From: Ureibacillus sinduriensis BLB-1 = JCM 15800
GTDB lineage: Bacteria; Bacillota; Bacilli; Bacillales_A; Planococcaceae
Reading direction: 5' to 3'
Length of the DNA: 64,000 nt
Assembly (NCBI RefSeq): GCF_000772955.1
Contig: NZ_JPVO01000055.1
Location: forward strand, 558,001 to 622,000
Below the pieces are notes generated by a model. The model saw nothing but the letters and a program-made list of their open reading frames with translations. It was not told where the DNA came from and did not search any database. Positions 7,669 through 17,315 of this stretch are shown piece by piece. How positions within the stretch are numbered: the stretch's first letter is position 1; every line of letters starts with the position of its first letter. Position numbers and translations under genes: made by a program.

Positions 7669-10359
7669 TTATTCTGTTGAGACAGTTGGATCTGTTGGTT
7701 CGGTAGGGGTCTGTACTTCGCCCTCATCACCAGGTCCGAACCAGTCTTCGAAATCATTATTACTATCGGTATTTCCAGGGTCGTTCTCATTGCCATTACC
7801 GTTATTGCCATTACCGTTATTGCCATTCCCATTATTGCCGTTTCCATTTCCATTGCCGTTTCCATTGTTGTTCCCGTCACCGTTATTGCCGTTTCCGTCG
7901 TTGCCATTCCCATTTTCATTTCCGTTATTTCCATCTTCAGGGTTTTCAGGATCTTCAGGTGAGTCAACTTCGGGTTCTTCTAGATCATTTTCAATATAAA
8001 TAGAGACGGTTGCTGGTTGGCTTCGAACATCCTCAGAAACTGCAACTACTGAAAACGTGTAATTACGGCCAGCTTCAATATTTGAAATGACGGCTTCATT
8101 GTTTGATGTAGTCGATACGATGACAGCTTCCTCGTTTTCAACAGACATCGAAACTTCGAATGAGACATTCAAGTCTTCTTCACCCGGAGGTGTAAAATCC
8201 CATGTCAATTCTACAAGACCGCCATCAGCACTGTAATTTGCTTGCAAATTCGTAGGTGCGCTTAATTCAATTTGCTCGAACTCTTCTGATATCTGTGTTG
8301 GTTCAGTGCCTTTTACAAATAATTCGGTTTGTCTCAATTCAGAAGGTGTATATTCACTAGCCAATTTTAATGGATTTGTTCCTACTTCAATTGTTGCTTC
8401 GACAACTGAACTTGGTCTTTTAAAGTCAGCCGTTTCTACACCGTCCGAGATTTCAGACATAATCGAATTAAACAAATGCTGTGGTAAACGGCGTTCATCC
8501 CAAGTCGTGATTGGCTCGCCACGTGTAGTATATCCACTCCAGATCGCAATGGAATAGTTGGTCGTATAACCTGCAAACCAAGAATCAGGTACACTGCTAG
8601 CAGGTAAATCAAATTTGTCGAACTCATCTGCTGCATAGTTGGTTGTACCCGTTTTACCGGCAATGTCCAGCCCCGGTACGGCTGCCGCAGTTCCTGAAGC
8701 GCCAGGTTTTGAACTAACAACATCCCGTAGAATGTCTGTCACCATATAGGCTGTAGAATCATTCATTGCAACATCCGGTTTGGAAGCATATGACTTCTTG
8801 GAACCGTCTCGATATTCAACTTCCTTGATTGAAGTAGGCTCATAAAAGATACCTTTATTTCCAAAAGCAGCATATGCGGCAGACATTTCAATAGGGCTCA
8901 TCGTGATATCACCGCCCCCGATAGCATCGGATTCATATACATCTTCGGTTTCTATTCCAAGTTTATTAATGAATTTTTCTGCTTCTTCAAGACCTACTTC
9001 TTGCAGTGTTTTTACGGCTGGAACGTTTCGTGACGTATAAAGTGCTTCACGTACGGTCATGGTACCCAAATATTTATTGTCCCAGTTGGTAATGACTTGT
9101 TTCGAATTTGAGTATGTCATTTTTTCATCCGAGATTGTTTCACCAGTAGACCATTTTAAATTTTCAAATGCTGGACCATAATCAAGGAGTGGTTTAATTG
9201 TAGATCCCGGTGAACGGGTAGTTAAATCGTGCGCAAAGTTGAATCCTCGGTCCGCACCGTAGTTTCTGCCACCGCCGATTGCCAAAATTTCACCCGTTTT
9301 CGTATCCACTACAGAAACACCTGACTGAATGTCTTCAGTAGGGAAGTTTTCTGGGTTGTTCATGATGGATTCAACAGTAGTTTGAGCGTTTGCATCAAGT
9401 GTTGTATATACTTTAATCCCTTCAGCAAGTGCTTCTCCATCACCTTTTTCCTCAAGTTCGCTTAGTACAACATCCAAAAATGCATCATATTTAGTGCCTG
9501 AAACTGTTTGACGTTCTTCTTCCGCAAGAAGGCGGGAAGTGACATCGATTTCTTTTGCAGCTGCAGCTTCTTTTTCCGTTATCTTCTTATGCTGCACCAT
9601 CAGGTCAAGAACCAAGTCTCTTCGTTGTTGGGCACGTTCAGGATTTTTATATGGGTTGTATCTATTTGGACTTTGCGGCAAGCCGGCCAATAACGCGACT
9701 TCATCCAGTTCCAATTCACTAGGCTTTTTGCCGAAGAAGTATTCGGAAGCAGTGCCAAATCCGTAAATTCGGCCAGACATAAGTATTTTGTTGAAATACA
9801 TTTCGAATATTTCTTCTTTTTCATATTGCCTTTCAAGTTGAATCGCAAGCCATGCTTCTTGTGCTTTACGTTTCAACTTTTTATCATTGCTTAAGAATGA
9901 ATTTTTCACTACCTGTTGCGTAATCGTACTGGCTCCCTGTGAACCGAAGCCTTGTGTAACGTTTGCAACAACGGCACTGCCCAAACGCCAAATATCTATT
10001 CCAAAATGATCAAAGAAACGAACGTCTTCCGTTGCAAGTATTGCATCAATCATGTTCTCAGGTATATCTTCATATTCAACGTATTTACGACTTTCAGCAC
10101 CAATAGTGGCAAAGATCTCGCCGTTCCTATCATAAAATTCCGATGATACCGGGTCTTTTAATAATTCTTCGTCCAGTTCTGGAGCTGAGCTTGCATAGAC
10201 TGCGAAAAGTCCTGCACCACCTATTAATCCTATTACGCCAATAATGGCAATCGTTAGAATGATTCGCTTTACCCACATCCCAACTGGTTTTTTTTGCTTT
10301 TTCTTTTGTAATTCACGCTCACGCTTTAATTCCTCGCGAGTCCGACGTTTTTCAGCCAA
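7669..10359 (-). CDS. ponA: Class A penicillin-binding protein 1 (glycosyltransferase/transpeptidase)
   Basis: Bifunctional peptidoglycan synthase of 896 aa. A basic cytoplasmic tail is followed by a membrane anchor (about 28-55), a GT51 domain with ILATEDVRFFDHFGID and QGASTITQQVVKN, then a transpeptidase with SPGSTIKP (nucleophile Ser), SRN and GKTGTT. A fibronectin III-like module follows, then an Asn/Gly repeat tail (about residues 800-870). The start is TTG at 10359 behind GAGGAG. It lies 26 bp downstream of recU and is co-transcribed with it, the arrangement seen in B. subtilis. The tail length may vary between strains because its coding DNA is repetitive. Confidence 0.95.
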   Translation of the reverse strand: MAEKRRTREELKRERELQKKKQKKPVGMWVKRIILTIAIIGVIGLIGGAGLFAVYASSAPELDEELLKDPVSSEFYDRNGEIFATIGAESRKYVEYEDIPENMIDAILATEDVRFFDHFGIDIWRLGSAVVANVTQGFGSQGASTITQQVVKNSFLSNDKKLKRKAQEAWLAIQLERQYEKEEIFEMYFNKILMSGRIYGFGTASEYFFGKKPSELELDEVALLAGLPQSPNRYNPYKNPERAQQRRDLVLDLMVQHKKITEKEAAAAKEIDVTSRLLAEEERQTVSGTKYDAFLDVVLSELEEKGDGEALAEGIKVYTTLDANAQTTVESIMNNPENFPTEDIQSGVSVVDTKTGEILAIGGGRNYGADRGFNFAHDLTTRSPGSTIKPLLDYGPAFENLKWSTGETISDEKMTYSNSKQVITNWDNKYLGTMTVREALYTSRNVPAVKTLQEVGLEEAEKFINKLGIETEDVYESDAIGGGDITMSPIEMSAAYAAFGNKGIFYEPTSIKEVEYRDGSKKSYASKPDVAMNDSTAYMVTDILRDVVSSKPGASGTAAAVPGLDIAGKTGTTNYAADEFDKFDLPASSVPDSWFAGYTTNYSIAIWSGYTTRGEPITTWDERRLPQHLFNSIMSEISDGVETADFKRPSSVVEATIEVGTNPLKLASEYTPSELRQTELFVKGTEPTQISEEFEQIELSAPTNLQANYSADGGLVELTWDFTPPGEEDLNVSFEVSMSVENEEAVIVSTTSNNEAVISNIEAGRNYTFSVVAVSEDVRSQPATVSIYIENDLEEPEVDSPEDPENPEDGNNGNENGNGNDGNGNNGDGNNNGNGNGNGNGNNGNGNNGNGNNGNGNENDPGNTDSNNDFEDWFGPGDEGEVQTPTEPTDPTVSTE
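7760..7950 (-). repeat. Short imperfect tandem repeats encoding the PBP1 Asn/Gly tail
   Basis: On the plus strand, units such as CCATTACCGTTATTG recur with 6- and 15-bp periodicity and encode NGNGNN-like segments. This is in-gene low complexity, prone to slippage in multiples of three bases. It also generates spurious ORFs in other frames. Confidence 0.8.
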
Positions 10360-10385
10360 ATTAATCTCCTCACTTTAGCAAACAA

Positions 10386-11000
10386 TTATTGTTCGTTTGT
10401 TATCATTTTTTTAATGGCGGTTATGTAGTCAATCCTCGGATTGTAACCGGGTTTGATTTCCATCGTTTTTGATTCAAATACGCTTATTGGTATTGATTTT
10501 CTGCCTCCGTTTTCCATCTGGAGCCAGGATTCATACAAAACGGAAAATGGAACAATAAAATAGCGGTCCAAAGTCGTAAACTTGACAATTGTAAAAGCAA
10601 TTCCTTTTTGACTTGTCACGTCTTTCATATGATTCACCTGATGCTGATGGACATTTTTCAGAGGGAAGGAAGTTTTGCTTTCTGTTTCCTTTGCCTCAAA
10701 GTCAATATAGTATCCATTCCAAACACCATTGAAATCGGTAGTCGAAGGTGTCCGGAAGTATGCCTCGCGAATAACTGCCGCACTCCGCGACGGATACTCT
10801 ACTTTGACGATTTGCACCGGAACAGGTTTCTTATGGATAATTGCAATTTGTTGATTTAAATAATAAGTATTTGTCTCGTTAATTTCTTCTTCAAGCGTTT
10901 TTCCCCGATTGCTAAAGGAGAAATCTTTTTTCTTCGAAGTAGATTTTTCCTTTGACGGCTCACTGGGTTTGTATGGTTTGCCATTTGGATAATGAATCAT
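10386..11000 (-). CDS. recU: Holliday junction resolvase RecU
   Basis: Gram-positive Holliday junction resolvase of 204 aa that acts in recombination repair and chromosome segregation. It begins MIHYPNGKPY, close to the B. subtilis N-terminus. SNRGKTLEEEINETN, KKPVPVQIVKVEYP, the metal-binding TTDFNGVWNGYYIDFEAKET and HQVNHMK are recognisable. The frame is open to 11051, but AGGAAGGAG upstream of 11000 and family homology fix the start. Downstream is ponA in the same operon. Confidence 0.94.
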   Translation of the reverse strand: MIHYPNGKPYKPSEPSKEKSTSKKKDFSFSNRGKTLEEEINETNTYYLNQQIAIIHKKPVPVQIVKVEYPSRSAAVIREAYFRTPSTTDFNGVWNGYYIDFEAKETESKTSFPLKNVHQHQVNHMKDVTSQKGIAFTIVKFTTLDRYFIVPFSVLYESWLQMENGGRKSIPISVFESKTMEIKPGYNPRIDYITAIKKMITNEQ

Positions 11001-11152
11001 CGGGAAAACACTCCTTCCTAAAATGATACCCATTTTTAGCATAAAAAACATATCGAAAATTTTGTTGTTTTAGCAACCTTTGTCTAGTTTTGACAAGTGG
11101 AAGGGATTTGAATAATTGCAAGGAATCTTAAATCCTAAAGGGAGGAATGACC

Positions 11153-11380
11153 ATGCACCGAATCCAAATGCTAATTTCACAACTTGAGTGTATAGATCAC
11201 ATAATGACTGCGAAAATCGAGAATGAAAGGTCTCATATACACAACCAAATTTTCTCTCAATTAGGAACTACTTATCAAAAAGTAAGCTTAGCAGAAAAGC
11301 AGTTTCATGTAAAGAATGCCTGTTCCCCTATTACTAGTGTTGGCAAAGAAATTTTGGTACAATTAAAAGAAGAAATATAG
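11153..11380 (+). CDS. Small hypothetical protein
   Basis: This 75-aa, mainly helical protein begins MHRIQMLISQ. GGAGG lies 7 nt before the ATG at 11153; the ATG at 11147 is too close to it. I do not recognise the family. It sits just ahead of yppE, where B. subtilis also has small ypp genes of unknown role. Divergent from recU. Confidence 0.6.
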   Translation: MHRIQMLISQLECIDHIMTAKIENERSHIHNQIFSQLGTTYQKVSLAEKQFHVKNACSPITSVGKEILVQLKEEI

Positions 11381-11399
11381 AATTTCAAGAGGGACTAAA

Positions 11400-11771
11400 A
11401 TGCAACTAATAGAACTATCAAAGAAATTATTAAACGAGTGTGATGCGTCAATTAGTCGCTTTTTTAAACAGCGTGAACTTGACGCAACGCCTCTCTTTTT
11501 TGAAGAAGTGAAACCACATGCCGATTATTTCCAATCCATTTTAAAAGATTGGCAACATCAATCCTTAAAGTGGATCGAGGAAAATAACCCTAGATATATG
11601 CATAAATCGCAAATTCAAAATGTAGTGGATGCAATGAATCAATTTGTCGTCCAATCCTTTTATAAAGAAACAAGTAAGAAACGTTTCATTCAATCGGTTC
11701 AATCTGTGCACTATACATTGTCTTTCTTTATTAGATACCTGGAGGAGGAGAGTGGAGCGGATGTTCAATAA
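11400..11771 (+). CDS. yppE: YppE-like DUF1798 protein
   Basis: A 123-aa helical-bundle protein of the DUF1798 (YppE) family, with the typical KPHADYF, KWIEENNPRYMHKSQIQNVVD and QSFYKETSKKRF segments. Its biochemical role is unknown. Preceded by GAGGG. Its last codons overlap the start of mrfA by 11 bp, so the two are translationally linked. Confidence 0.8.
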   Translation: MQLIELSKKLLNECDASISRFFKQRELDATPLFFEEVKPHADYFQSILKDWQHQSLKWIEENNPRYMHKSQIQNVVDAMNQFVVQSFYKETSKKRFIQSVQSVHYTLSFFIRYLEEESGADVQ

Positions 11772-14037
11772 AAAGCGGTCGATTGATGATTTGCTTACTG
11801 AATGGCGATTTGACGAAGAGCTAAAACAAAATATATTGCATTGGCACACATTGGAAGCCCGAGCCGCAAAATATGCTTCGTTTCCTGAAGAACTGCATCC
11901 TTCGATAAAAAAAGCGTTGGAAGCAAGAGGGATAAAACAGTTATATACTCATCAAAGACAAGCATTTGACTATGCTATTAATGGAAACTCTTTTACTGCC
12001 GTAACCCCAACTGCATCTGGTAAATCACTTTGCTATCATTTGCCTGTGCTGCAAAAAATACTCGAGGATAAATCCAGTAGGGCGATTTATCTATTCCCAA
12101 CAAAGGCTTTAGCTCAAGATCAGAAATCTGACATAAATGAGTTAATCGAGGAAATGGGGGAAGAAATATTAAGTTATACCTATGATGGGGATACTGCACC
12201 TGCCATTCGACAAAAAATTAGAAAAGCAGGTCATATTGTCATGACAAATCCAGATATGCTTCACTCAGGAATATTGCCACACCATACAAAATGGGTGTCG
12301 CTTTTTGAAAATTTGAAGTATATTGTGATTGATGAACTGCATACATATAAGGGAGTTTTTGGAAGCCATGTTTCACATGTCATCCGCAGGCTTAAAAGAA
12401 TTTGTGCTTTTTATGGAAGTGACCCAATTTTTATTTGTACATCTGCAACGATAAAAAATCCTAAAGAACTTGCGGAAAAGTTGACGAACACACATCATCA
12501 ATTGATTGCCGATTCTGGTGCGCCGGTGGGGAAAAAAACCTTCCTCTTCTATAACCCTCCCATCGTGCATCCAACTTTCGGAGTAAGGCGGAGTAGTGTG
12601 CTTGAGGTCCGTGATTTAGCTACAAGGTTATATGAAGCAGGTATCCAATCAATTGTTTTTGCTAAATCCCGTGTTCGGGTTGAAATGCTCGTTACCTATT
12701 TAAAAAGTCTCACAAAAAACAAAATACAAGATGAATCAATCAGAGGGTATAGGGGCGGCTATTTACCAACAGAGCGGCGAAAGATTGAAAAAGGCCTCAG
12801 GGATGGAACCATCCAGATTGTGGTGAGTACAAATGCTTTGGAATTGGGAGTCGACATCGGTCAGCTGCAAGCCTGCATTATGACAGGTTACCCAGGCAAT
12901 ATTGCAAGTGCATGGCAGCAGGCAGGACGAGCGGGGAGAAGACAGGACTCTGCATTAATAATTTATGTAGCGAACTCAACAGCACTGGACCAATATGTCG
13001 TGAATCATCCAACATATTTATTGGGCAGTTCACCTGAAGAAGCATTGGTCAACCCGGAAAATATTTTGATCTTGATGGATCACTTGAAATGCGCAGCGTT
13101 TGAATTGCCTTTTTCCATCACGGATACGTATGGGGAATTTGAGGTGCAGGAACTGCTTGAATTCCTTCAAGACGAAGGGGTACTGGTCAAAACAAGTGCA
13201 ACATGGTATTGGATGAATGAACGCTTTCCGGCACATGAAATCAGTTTGCGTTCAGCAGCGCAGGAAAATGTTGTCATTATTGATCAAACCATCCCGGCAG
13301 GTACAAAAGTCATCGGTGAAATGGATACATACAGTGCCATGACACTTTTGCACGAAGAGGCAATTTATTTGCATCAGGGGACGCAATTCCAAGTTGAAAT
13401 ATTGGACTGGGAAGAGAAAAAAGCATATGTGCGTGAAGTGGATGTAGACTATTTTACAGATGCCAATTTAGCCGTAGAATTAAAAATTCTTAACGAAGAT
13501 AAAAGCGATGTTTACAACTCAGCGACTGTGAGCTATGGAGATATAAGTATTTTGGCAATACCAACAATCTTCAAGAAAATCCGTTTCCAGACCCATGAAA
13601 ATATAGGTTCTGGGAAAATTCATATTCCACCATTGGAAATGCATACAAATGCTACGTGGATGTCCTTTAACTTGCCTGAAAACTGGTCGGAGGAAATGTT
13701 AACCGATGCATTGACAGGGGCGGCCTATGCAGTTGGTTCGTTTATCCCATTGTATATACAATGCGATAGAAGTGATTTATCGGTAGTGCCACAAGTGAAA
13801 TCGACCCACAATGATAAGCCGACTCTATTTATATATGATAGCTATCCAGGAGGGATTGGGTTAGCTGAAAGAGTTTATGATATTATAGGGCCGATATTGA
13901 AAGAAACGATTGGGCATGTACGAAACTGCCCGTGTAAAGATGGTTGTCCGTCCTGTATCGGTGCACAAGATAGTCTAAATGAAAGCAAGGAGAAAGTAAT
14001 CAAGGTACTTTCAATTCTACTGAATGAAATAGGGTGA
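11761..14037 (+). CDS. mrfA: MrfA (YprA) DEAD/DEAH-type repair helicase
   Basis: Superfamily 2 helicase of 758 aa. The B. subtilis homologue MrfA works with MrfB in a mitomycin C-specific excision repair route independent of UvrABC. Motifs: TPTASGKSL (Walker A), VIDELHTYKG (DEAH-like), STNALELGVDIG and QQAGRAGRR (motifs V-VI). A C-terminal DUF1998-type region carries a probable zinc site at Cys723, Cys725, Cys729 and Cys732 (CPCKDGCPSC). The frame is open to 11644, but GGAGGAG upstream of 11761 and the family length support this start. mrfB follows after 6 bp. Confidence 0.93.
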   Translation: MFNKKRSIDDLLTEWRFDEELKQNILHWHTLEARAAKYASFPEELHPSIKKALEARGIKQLYTHQRQAFDYAINGNSFTAVTPTASGKSLCYHLPVLQKILEDKSSRAIYLFPTKALAQDQKSDINELIEEMGEEILSYTYDGDTAPAIRQKIRKAGHIVMTNPDMLHSGILPHHTKWVSLFENLKYIVIDELHTYKGVFGSHVSHVIRRLKRICAFYGSDPIFICTSATIKNPKELAEKLTNTHHQLIADSGAPVGKKTFLFYNPPIVHPTFGVRRSSVLEVRDLATRLYEAGIQSIVFAKSRVRVEMLVTYLKSLTKNKIQDESIRGYRGGYLPTERRKIEKGLRDGTIQIVVSTNALELGVDIGQLQACIMTGYPGNIASAWQQAGRAGRRQDSALIIYVANSTALDQYVVNHPTYLLGSSPEEALVNPENILILMDHLKCAAFELPFSITDTYGEFEVQELLEFLQDEGVLVKTSATWYWMNERFPAHEISLRSAAQENVVIIDQTIPAGTKVIGEMDTYSAMTLLHEEAIYLHQGTQFQVEILDWEEKKAYVREVDVDYFTDANLAVELKILNEDKSDVYNSATVSYGDISILAIPTIFKKIRFQTHENIGSGKIHIPPLEMHTNATWMSFNLPENWSEEMLTDALTGAAYAVGSFIPLYIQCDRSDLSVVPQVKSTHNDKPTLFIYDSYPGGIGLAERVYDIIGPILKETIGHVRNCPCKDGCPSCIGAQDSLNESKEKVIKVLSILLNEIG

Positions 14038-14043
14038 TTTCCC

Positions 14044-15294
14044 ATGTCGTATGAAAATAAGATGCTGCAATTAAAGCAAAAACTTGGAAAAAAGAAAGAG
14101 CAACCAAAAGAAACTCCTTCATTCCGAAAACCAGAAAAACCATTCTACCTGAAAGATTGGGAATCAGCAGGATTAACAGTAATGGAAAATGAGCTTGGCG
14201 TCCTATTTAAGCGCGAAGTGACTTATCCACTTGATTATCAGCATGGTTCCTACCGCCTTGGTTTGTTGTATGATGCTATCGGAAAGTGGGGAAATACAGC
14301 TTTTGAGCATCCATATGCGATGGATTTTGATGAATCGATTGTTTTTTTTGATACGGAGACAACGGGTTTAAAAGGTGTTGGAACAAATATTTTTTTATTG
14401 GGTCTACTAGAAGCACTAGAAGACCGGTTTGTGTTGACTCAATATGTATTGGCGGATCCTGCCAATGAAGCAGCCTTTTTATTTGAATCAAAATTTTGGC
14501 AACATGCAAGAACGGTGGTTACCTATAATGGCAAGAGTTTCGATTGGCCTCAATTGGAGACAAGGTGGACATTAAATCAGCACGTTTTACCGAAATTGCG
14601 TTCACAAAAACAAATTGACTTATTACATAGTTCTAAGCGAATATGGAAAAATAATTTGGAAAGAATGAAATTAACAAAGGTAGAAGAAGAGAAGTTGGGG
14701 TTTAGTAGACAGGGGGACATCCCAGGTTTTTTGGCACCGATAATTTATATGGATGCCATCAAGAGTGGAAATGCAGATGCATTAATGAAAGTCCTGTATC
14801 ATAATGAATGGGATCTCCTCTCATTAGTAACACTATACATCCATTCTACCAATCTATTACTGGAGCATGAATTGGATGAGTCGGCCACTACCTATACAAA
14901 TATCGGGAAATGGTATGGGGACTTAAAGCATGCCCAGCAAAGTGAGCAGGTTCTAACAAGCGTGACCACAAATTTTGACGATGATAATACTGGTTTGGCC
15001 CATTATTATCTAGCTTTGCAACAGAAGCGGGATGGATCTTATAACGAAGCGGCAGAATCTTTTGAAAAAGCCTTATTATTTATCGGCAAAAGAGAAAAGC
15101 TAAAGGCATTGGAGCAGCTGGCCATTGTTTATGAACATCGTTTTAAAAATTATGAGAAGGCATTGAACTATACAAAACAAGGCTTGAATTTGACAAAGTC
15201 CAATCAATTTATGAAGAAAGAGCAAACCGATAAATTATATGATAAGTGGTTAAAAAGACTGACAAGGATTGAAATGAAGCTGATTAGAAGATAA
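14044..15294 (+). CDS. mrfB: MrfB (YprB) DEDD-family exonuclease with TPR-like tail
   Basis: A 416-aa protein with a ribonuclease H-like 3'-5' exonuclease fold at about residues 90-270 (IVFFDTETTGL with Asp/Glu, VTYNGKSFDWPQL, and LYHNEWDLLSLVTLY). A helical repeat region follows (about 290-400), TPR-like in LAHYYLALQQKRDGSYNEAAESFEKAL. It is the nuclease partner of MrfA in B. subtilis. The spacing of 6 bp from mrfA implies co-translation. Confidence 0.92.
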   Translation: MSYENKMLQLKQKLGKKKEQPKETPSFRKPEKPFYLKDWESAGLTVMENELGVLFKREVTYPLDYQHGSYRLGLLYDAIGKWGNTAFEHPYAMDFDESIVFFDTETTGLKGVGTNIFLLGLLEALEDRFVLTQYVLADPANEAAFLFESKFWQHARTVVTYNGKSFDWPQLETRWTLNQHVLPKLRSQKQIDLLHSSKRIWKNNLERMKLTKVEEEKLGFSRQGDIPGFLAPIIYMDAIKSGNADALMKVLYHNEWDLLSLVTLYIHSTNLLLEHELDESATTYTNIGKWYGDLKHAQQSEQVLTSVTTNFDDDNTGLAHYYLALQQKRDGSYNEAAESFEKALLFIGKREKLKALEQLAIVYEHRFKNYEKALNYTKQGLNLTKSNQFMKKEQTDKLYDKWLKRLTRIEMKLIRR

Positions 15295-15463
15295 ATTTGG
15301 ATTTTGCACGTAACAAGAAAGAGATATTTCCAGAATATTTAAACATTAATTTCCCGGGCAAGCGCATGATTTGACAATATGATGCGTTGATGTCGATAAA
15401 AGTCAAAAAAGTTACAAATAAGTAGATTTATCTCTAAAAAATTCTTTTTTATCTGAAACCTTT

Positions 15464-15507
15464 ATGGCCTACCATAGAAAAAATACGATAGGCCAAGTTT
15501 TATAAAA
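15464..15507 (+). terminator. Possible weak terminator after mrfB
   Basis: GGCCTA and TAGGCC form a 6-bp stem with a long loop, followed by AAGTTTTATAAAA. Weak. Confidence 0.35.
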
Positions 15508-15541
15508 TTAGTTACTTTCAATCCCCTTTGCAACAGTCATA

Positions 15542-15550
15542 TGATATAAT
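15542..15550 (+). promoter_or_regulatory. Extended -10 promoter of gpsB
   Basis: TGATATAAT (extended -10, TGnTATAAT) lies 38 bp before the gpsB start. No good -35 is seen at the correct spacing, as is common for extended -10 promoters. Confidence 0.55.
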
Positions 15551-15587
15551 TGAAATATGTACCGTATGGGATGGAAGGGCGATGTGA

Positions 15588-15887
15588 ATGGAAATTAAAT
15601 TAAATTCAAAAATCATTTTGGAAAAAGAATTTAAAAAGGCGATGAAAGGCTACAGTGTAGACCAAGTTGACCAATTTTTAGATCAAATAATGGAAGACTA
15701 TGATACATTTGAAAAAATTGTCGAAGAATTACGAGCTGAAAATAAGCAATTAAAAGAAGAACTAGAAAACAATACAGCAAGACGGCCACAGGTTTCCCCT
15801 CCAGCTGCAGGAAATACTAACTTTGATATTTTAAAACGTCTTTCTAATTTAGAAAAACATGTATTTGGAAGCAAGTTATTCGAATAG
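15588..15887 (+). CDS. gpsB: Cell division protein GpsB
   Basis: This 99-aa DivIVA-related coiled-coil protein couples division and elongation by moving PBP1 (PonA, also encoded here) between septum and side wall. The N-terminal lipid-binding-type domain ILEKEFKKAMKGYSVDQVDQFLDQI is followed by a coiled coil, a linker and the trimerising tail NFDILKRLSNLEKHVFGSKLFE. Its position before rnpB matches B. subtilis. Confidence 0.95.
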   Translation: MEIKLNSKIILEKEFKKAMKGYSVDQVDQFLDQIMEDYDTFEKIVEELRAENKQLKEELENNTARRPQVSPPAAGNTNFDILKRLSNLEKHVFGSKLFE

Positions 15888-15958
15888 CATATCATTTAAA
15901 TAAGTAATCATATTTGGTCCATAATTATGATGAATTTTTGCCGAACGTTAATAAATTG

Positions 15959-15987
15959 TTGTCATTTCGAAGATTTTTTAGTATAGT
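15959..15987 (+). promoter_or_regulatory. Promoter of rnpB
   Basis: TTGTCA (15959-15964), a 17-bp spacer and TATAGT (15982-15987) predict a transcript start near 15994-15995. This coincides with the first bases of the RNase P RNA P1 helix. Confidence 0.8.
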
Positions 15988-15994
15988 AATATTT

Positions 15995-16394
15995 ATCATA
16001 GTCAAATTCAAGTAATCGCTGCAATTTTATTGTAGAGGAAAGTCCATGCTCACACGGATCTGAGATGACCGTAGTGTTCGTGCTTACTGAAAAAATAAGG
16101 TAAGGCAAGGCAGTGCCTTGACGGCGGAAGGAAAACCTAAGTCGTTTTCGATATGGTTGACACTTCCTGAAAGTGCCACAGTGACGGAGCTTTATAGGAA
16201 ACTATAAAGGTGGAACGAGGTAAACCCCGCGAGTGAGAAACCCAAATTATGGTAGGGGCACTCTCCTGAAGGAATTAAACAGATGGAGGGACGGGTTAAT
16301 TCCCGTAGATAGATGATTACTACCCGATACGTACGAGGCAATTAGCCGTTTGAGTACCCGGGAACAAAACATGGCTTATGAATTTCTATGATTT
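15995..16394 (+). ncRNA. rnpB: RNase P RNA, class B
   Basis: Catalytic RNA that removes tRNA 5' leaders. Conserved blocks are GTAATCGCTGC, GAGGAAAGTCCATGCTC, GTAAACCCC, GAGAAACCCAAAT, TAGATGATTAC and GGAACAAAACATGGCTTA. The 5' AAATTCA and 3' TGAATTT segments, with flanking ATCATAG/CTATGAT, pair as helix P1 and define both ends. It lies between gpsB and ypsC, as in Bacillus. Confidence 0.96.
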
Positions 16395-16522
16395 AATTCT
16401 ATTCTTATATATGAATCAATCTTAATAAAGGTTTAACATCCTATTTTTAAGTGGATCCATATTTGACAGCATACAAGTAAAGAAGGTAAATTCGAATAGA
16501 GTTTATAATTGTCACATAAGAG

Positions 16523-16554
16523 GCTCTCCATTTAAATTGGAGAGCTTTTCTTTT
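16523..16554 (+). terminator. Terminator downstream of rnpB
   Basis: GCTCTCCA pairs with TGGAGAGC across a 7-nt loop, followed by TTTTCTTTT. It is a strong candidate terminator, about 130 bp beyond the mature RNA end. Confidence 0.85.
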
Positions 16555-16697
16555 AGCGAAAAGATGTATATGTAGGTTAAGCTTATCTGATCAGATATTC
16601 ACTTGGATAATGCATTTGTCGGCGTGCGAAAATGGTGTCTCTCAACTGAATGTCCAAATAAATAGGGAAATTACCTCTTTTGTGAAAGAAGCGGAAT

Positions 16698-16823
16698 TTG
16701 TTCAAGAAAGATCAAACCATTGAAGCAAGTAAAATTTTCTTCTCTACAAGTATAGGAATCACTATTTATCCGCATGATGGGAATACAACAGAAAATCTTT
16801 CAAGCAAGGGGATAGCTGGGTAA
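16698..16823 (+). pseudogene. Remnant of a GGDEF-domain gene
   Basis: One frame ending at the TAA 16821-16823 reads ...TSIGITIYPHDGNTTENLSSKG. This matches the C-terminal part of GGDEF domains (consensus SIGIA.YP.DG...ENLL). No start, catalytic GGDEF motif or extended ORF remains nearby. I see it as the relic of a diguanylate cyclase gene. The remaining sequence from 16555 to 17315 holds no ORF I can support. Confidence 0.6.
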
Positions 16824-17315
16824 AAGTAGCTTTTCATTTGATCTGATGAACAAATACAGATTCCAATGCCTTGTTCTAATAGATTAGGAAGCTATATATA
16901 AACGGGGTTTTGTATTGTATTTCCAATTAAAATCAATTGTGAGATTAGCGGAATGTAGCATTTGTTTCATGCATTAAGGAGTCAGTAAGCAAGTTTAGGA
17001 AAAGTGCAACTCAACTATCATTTTCGAAAAAGAGGCTATTCATCTATGTTACTTAATCCGTTTTCCGATGGATTTTAAAAGGCTCTATGAAACATTATGT
17101 GAAATTGGGAGATAAGCAAGCAATATAGGGCAATCATTAAAAAAACTTTAAAAGTTTACTGGCCTCTGATGGAGTAGGGCGCTTTACGCATCTCGGAAAC
17201 TCAAGCAAAATGAGTGAGTTTGTTCACTTTTATTATTTTTAGTAAATTAATTCCGTCGGGGGAATAAACGAATCCCTTCATTCTTGGAATATGAATATCA
17301 AGGAGAAATTGTATT

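Noticed and set aside
7647-7967. 106-codon minus-strand frame with Met/Thr/Ala repeats
   Set aside because: It is a frame shadow of the ponA Asn/Gly repeat region and has no ribosome binding site of its own.
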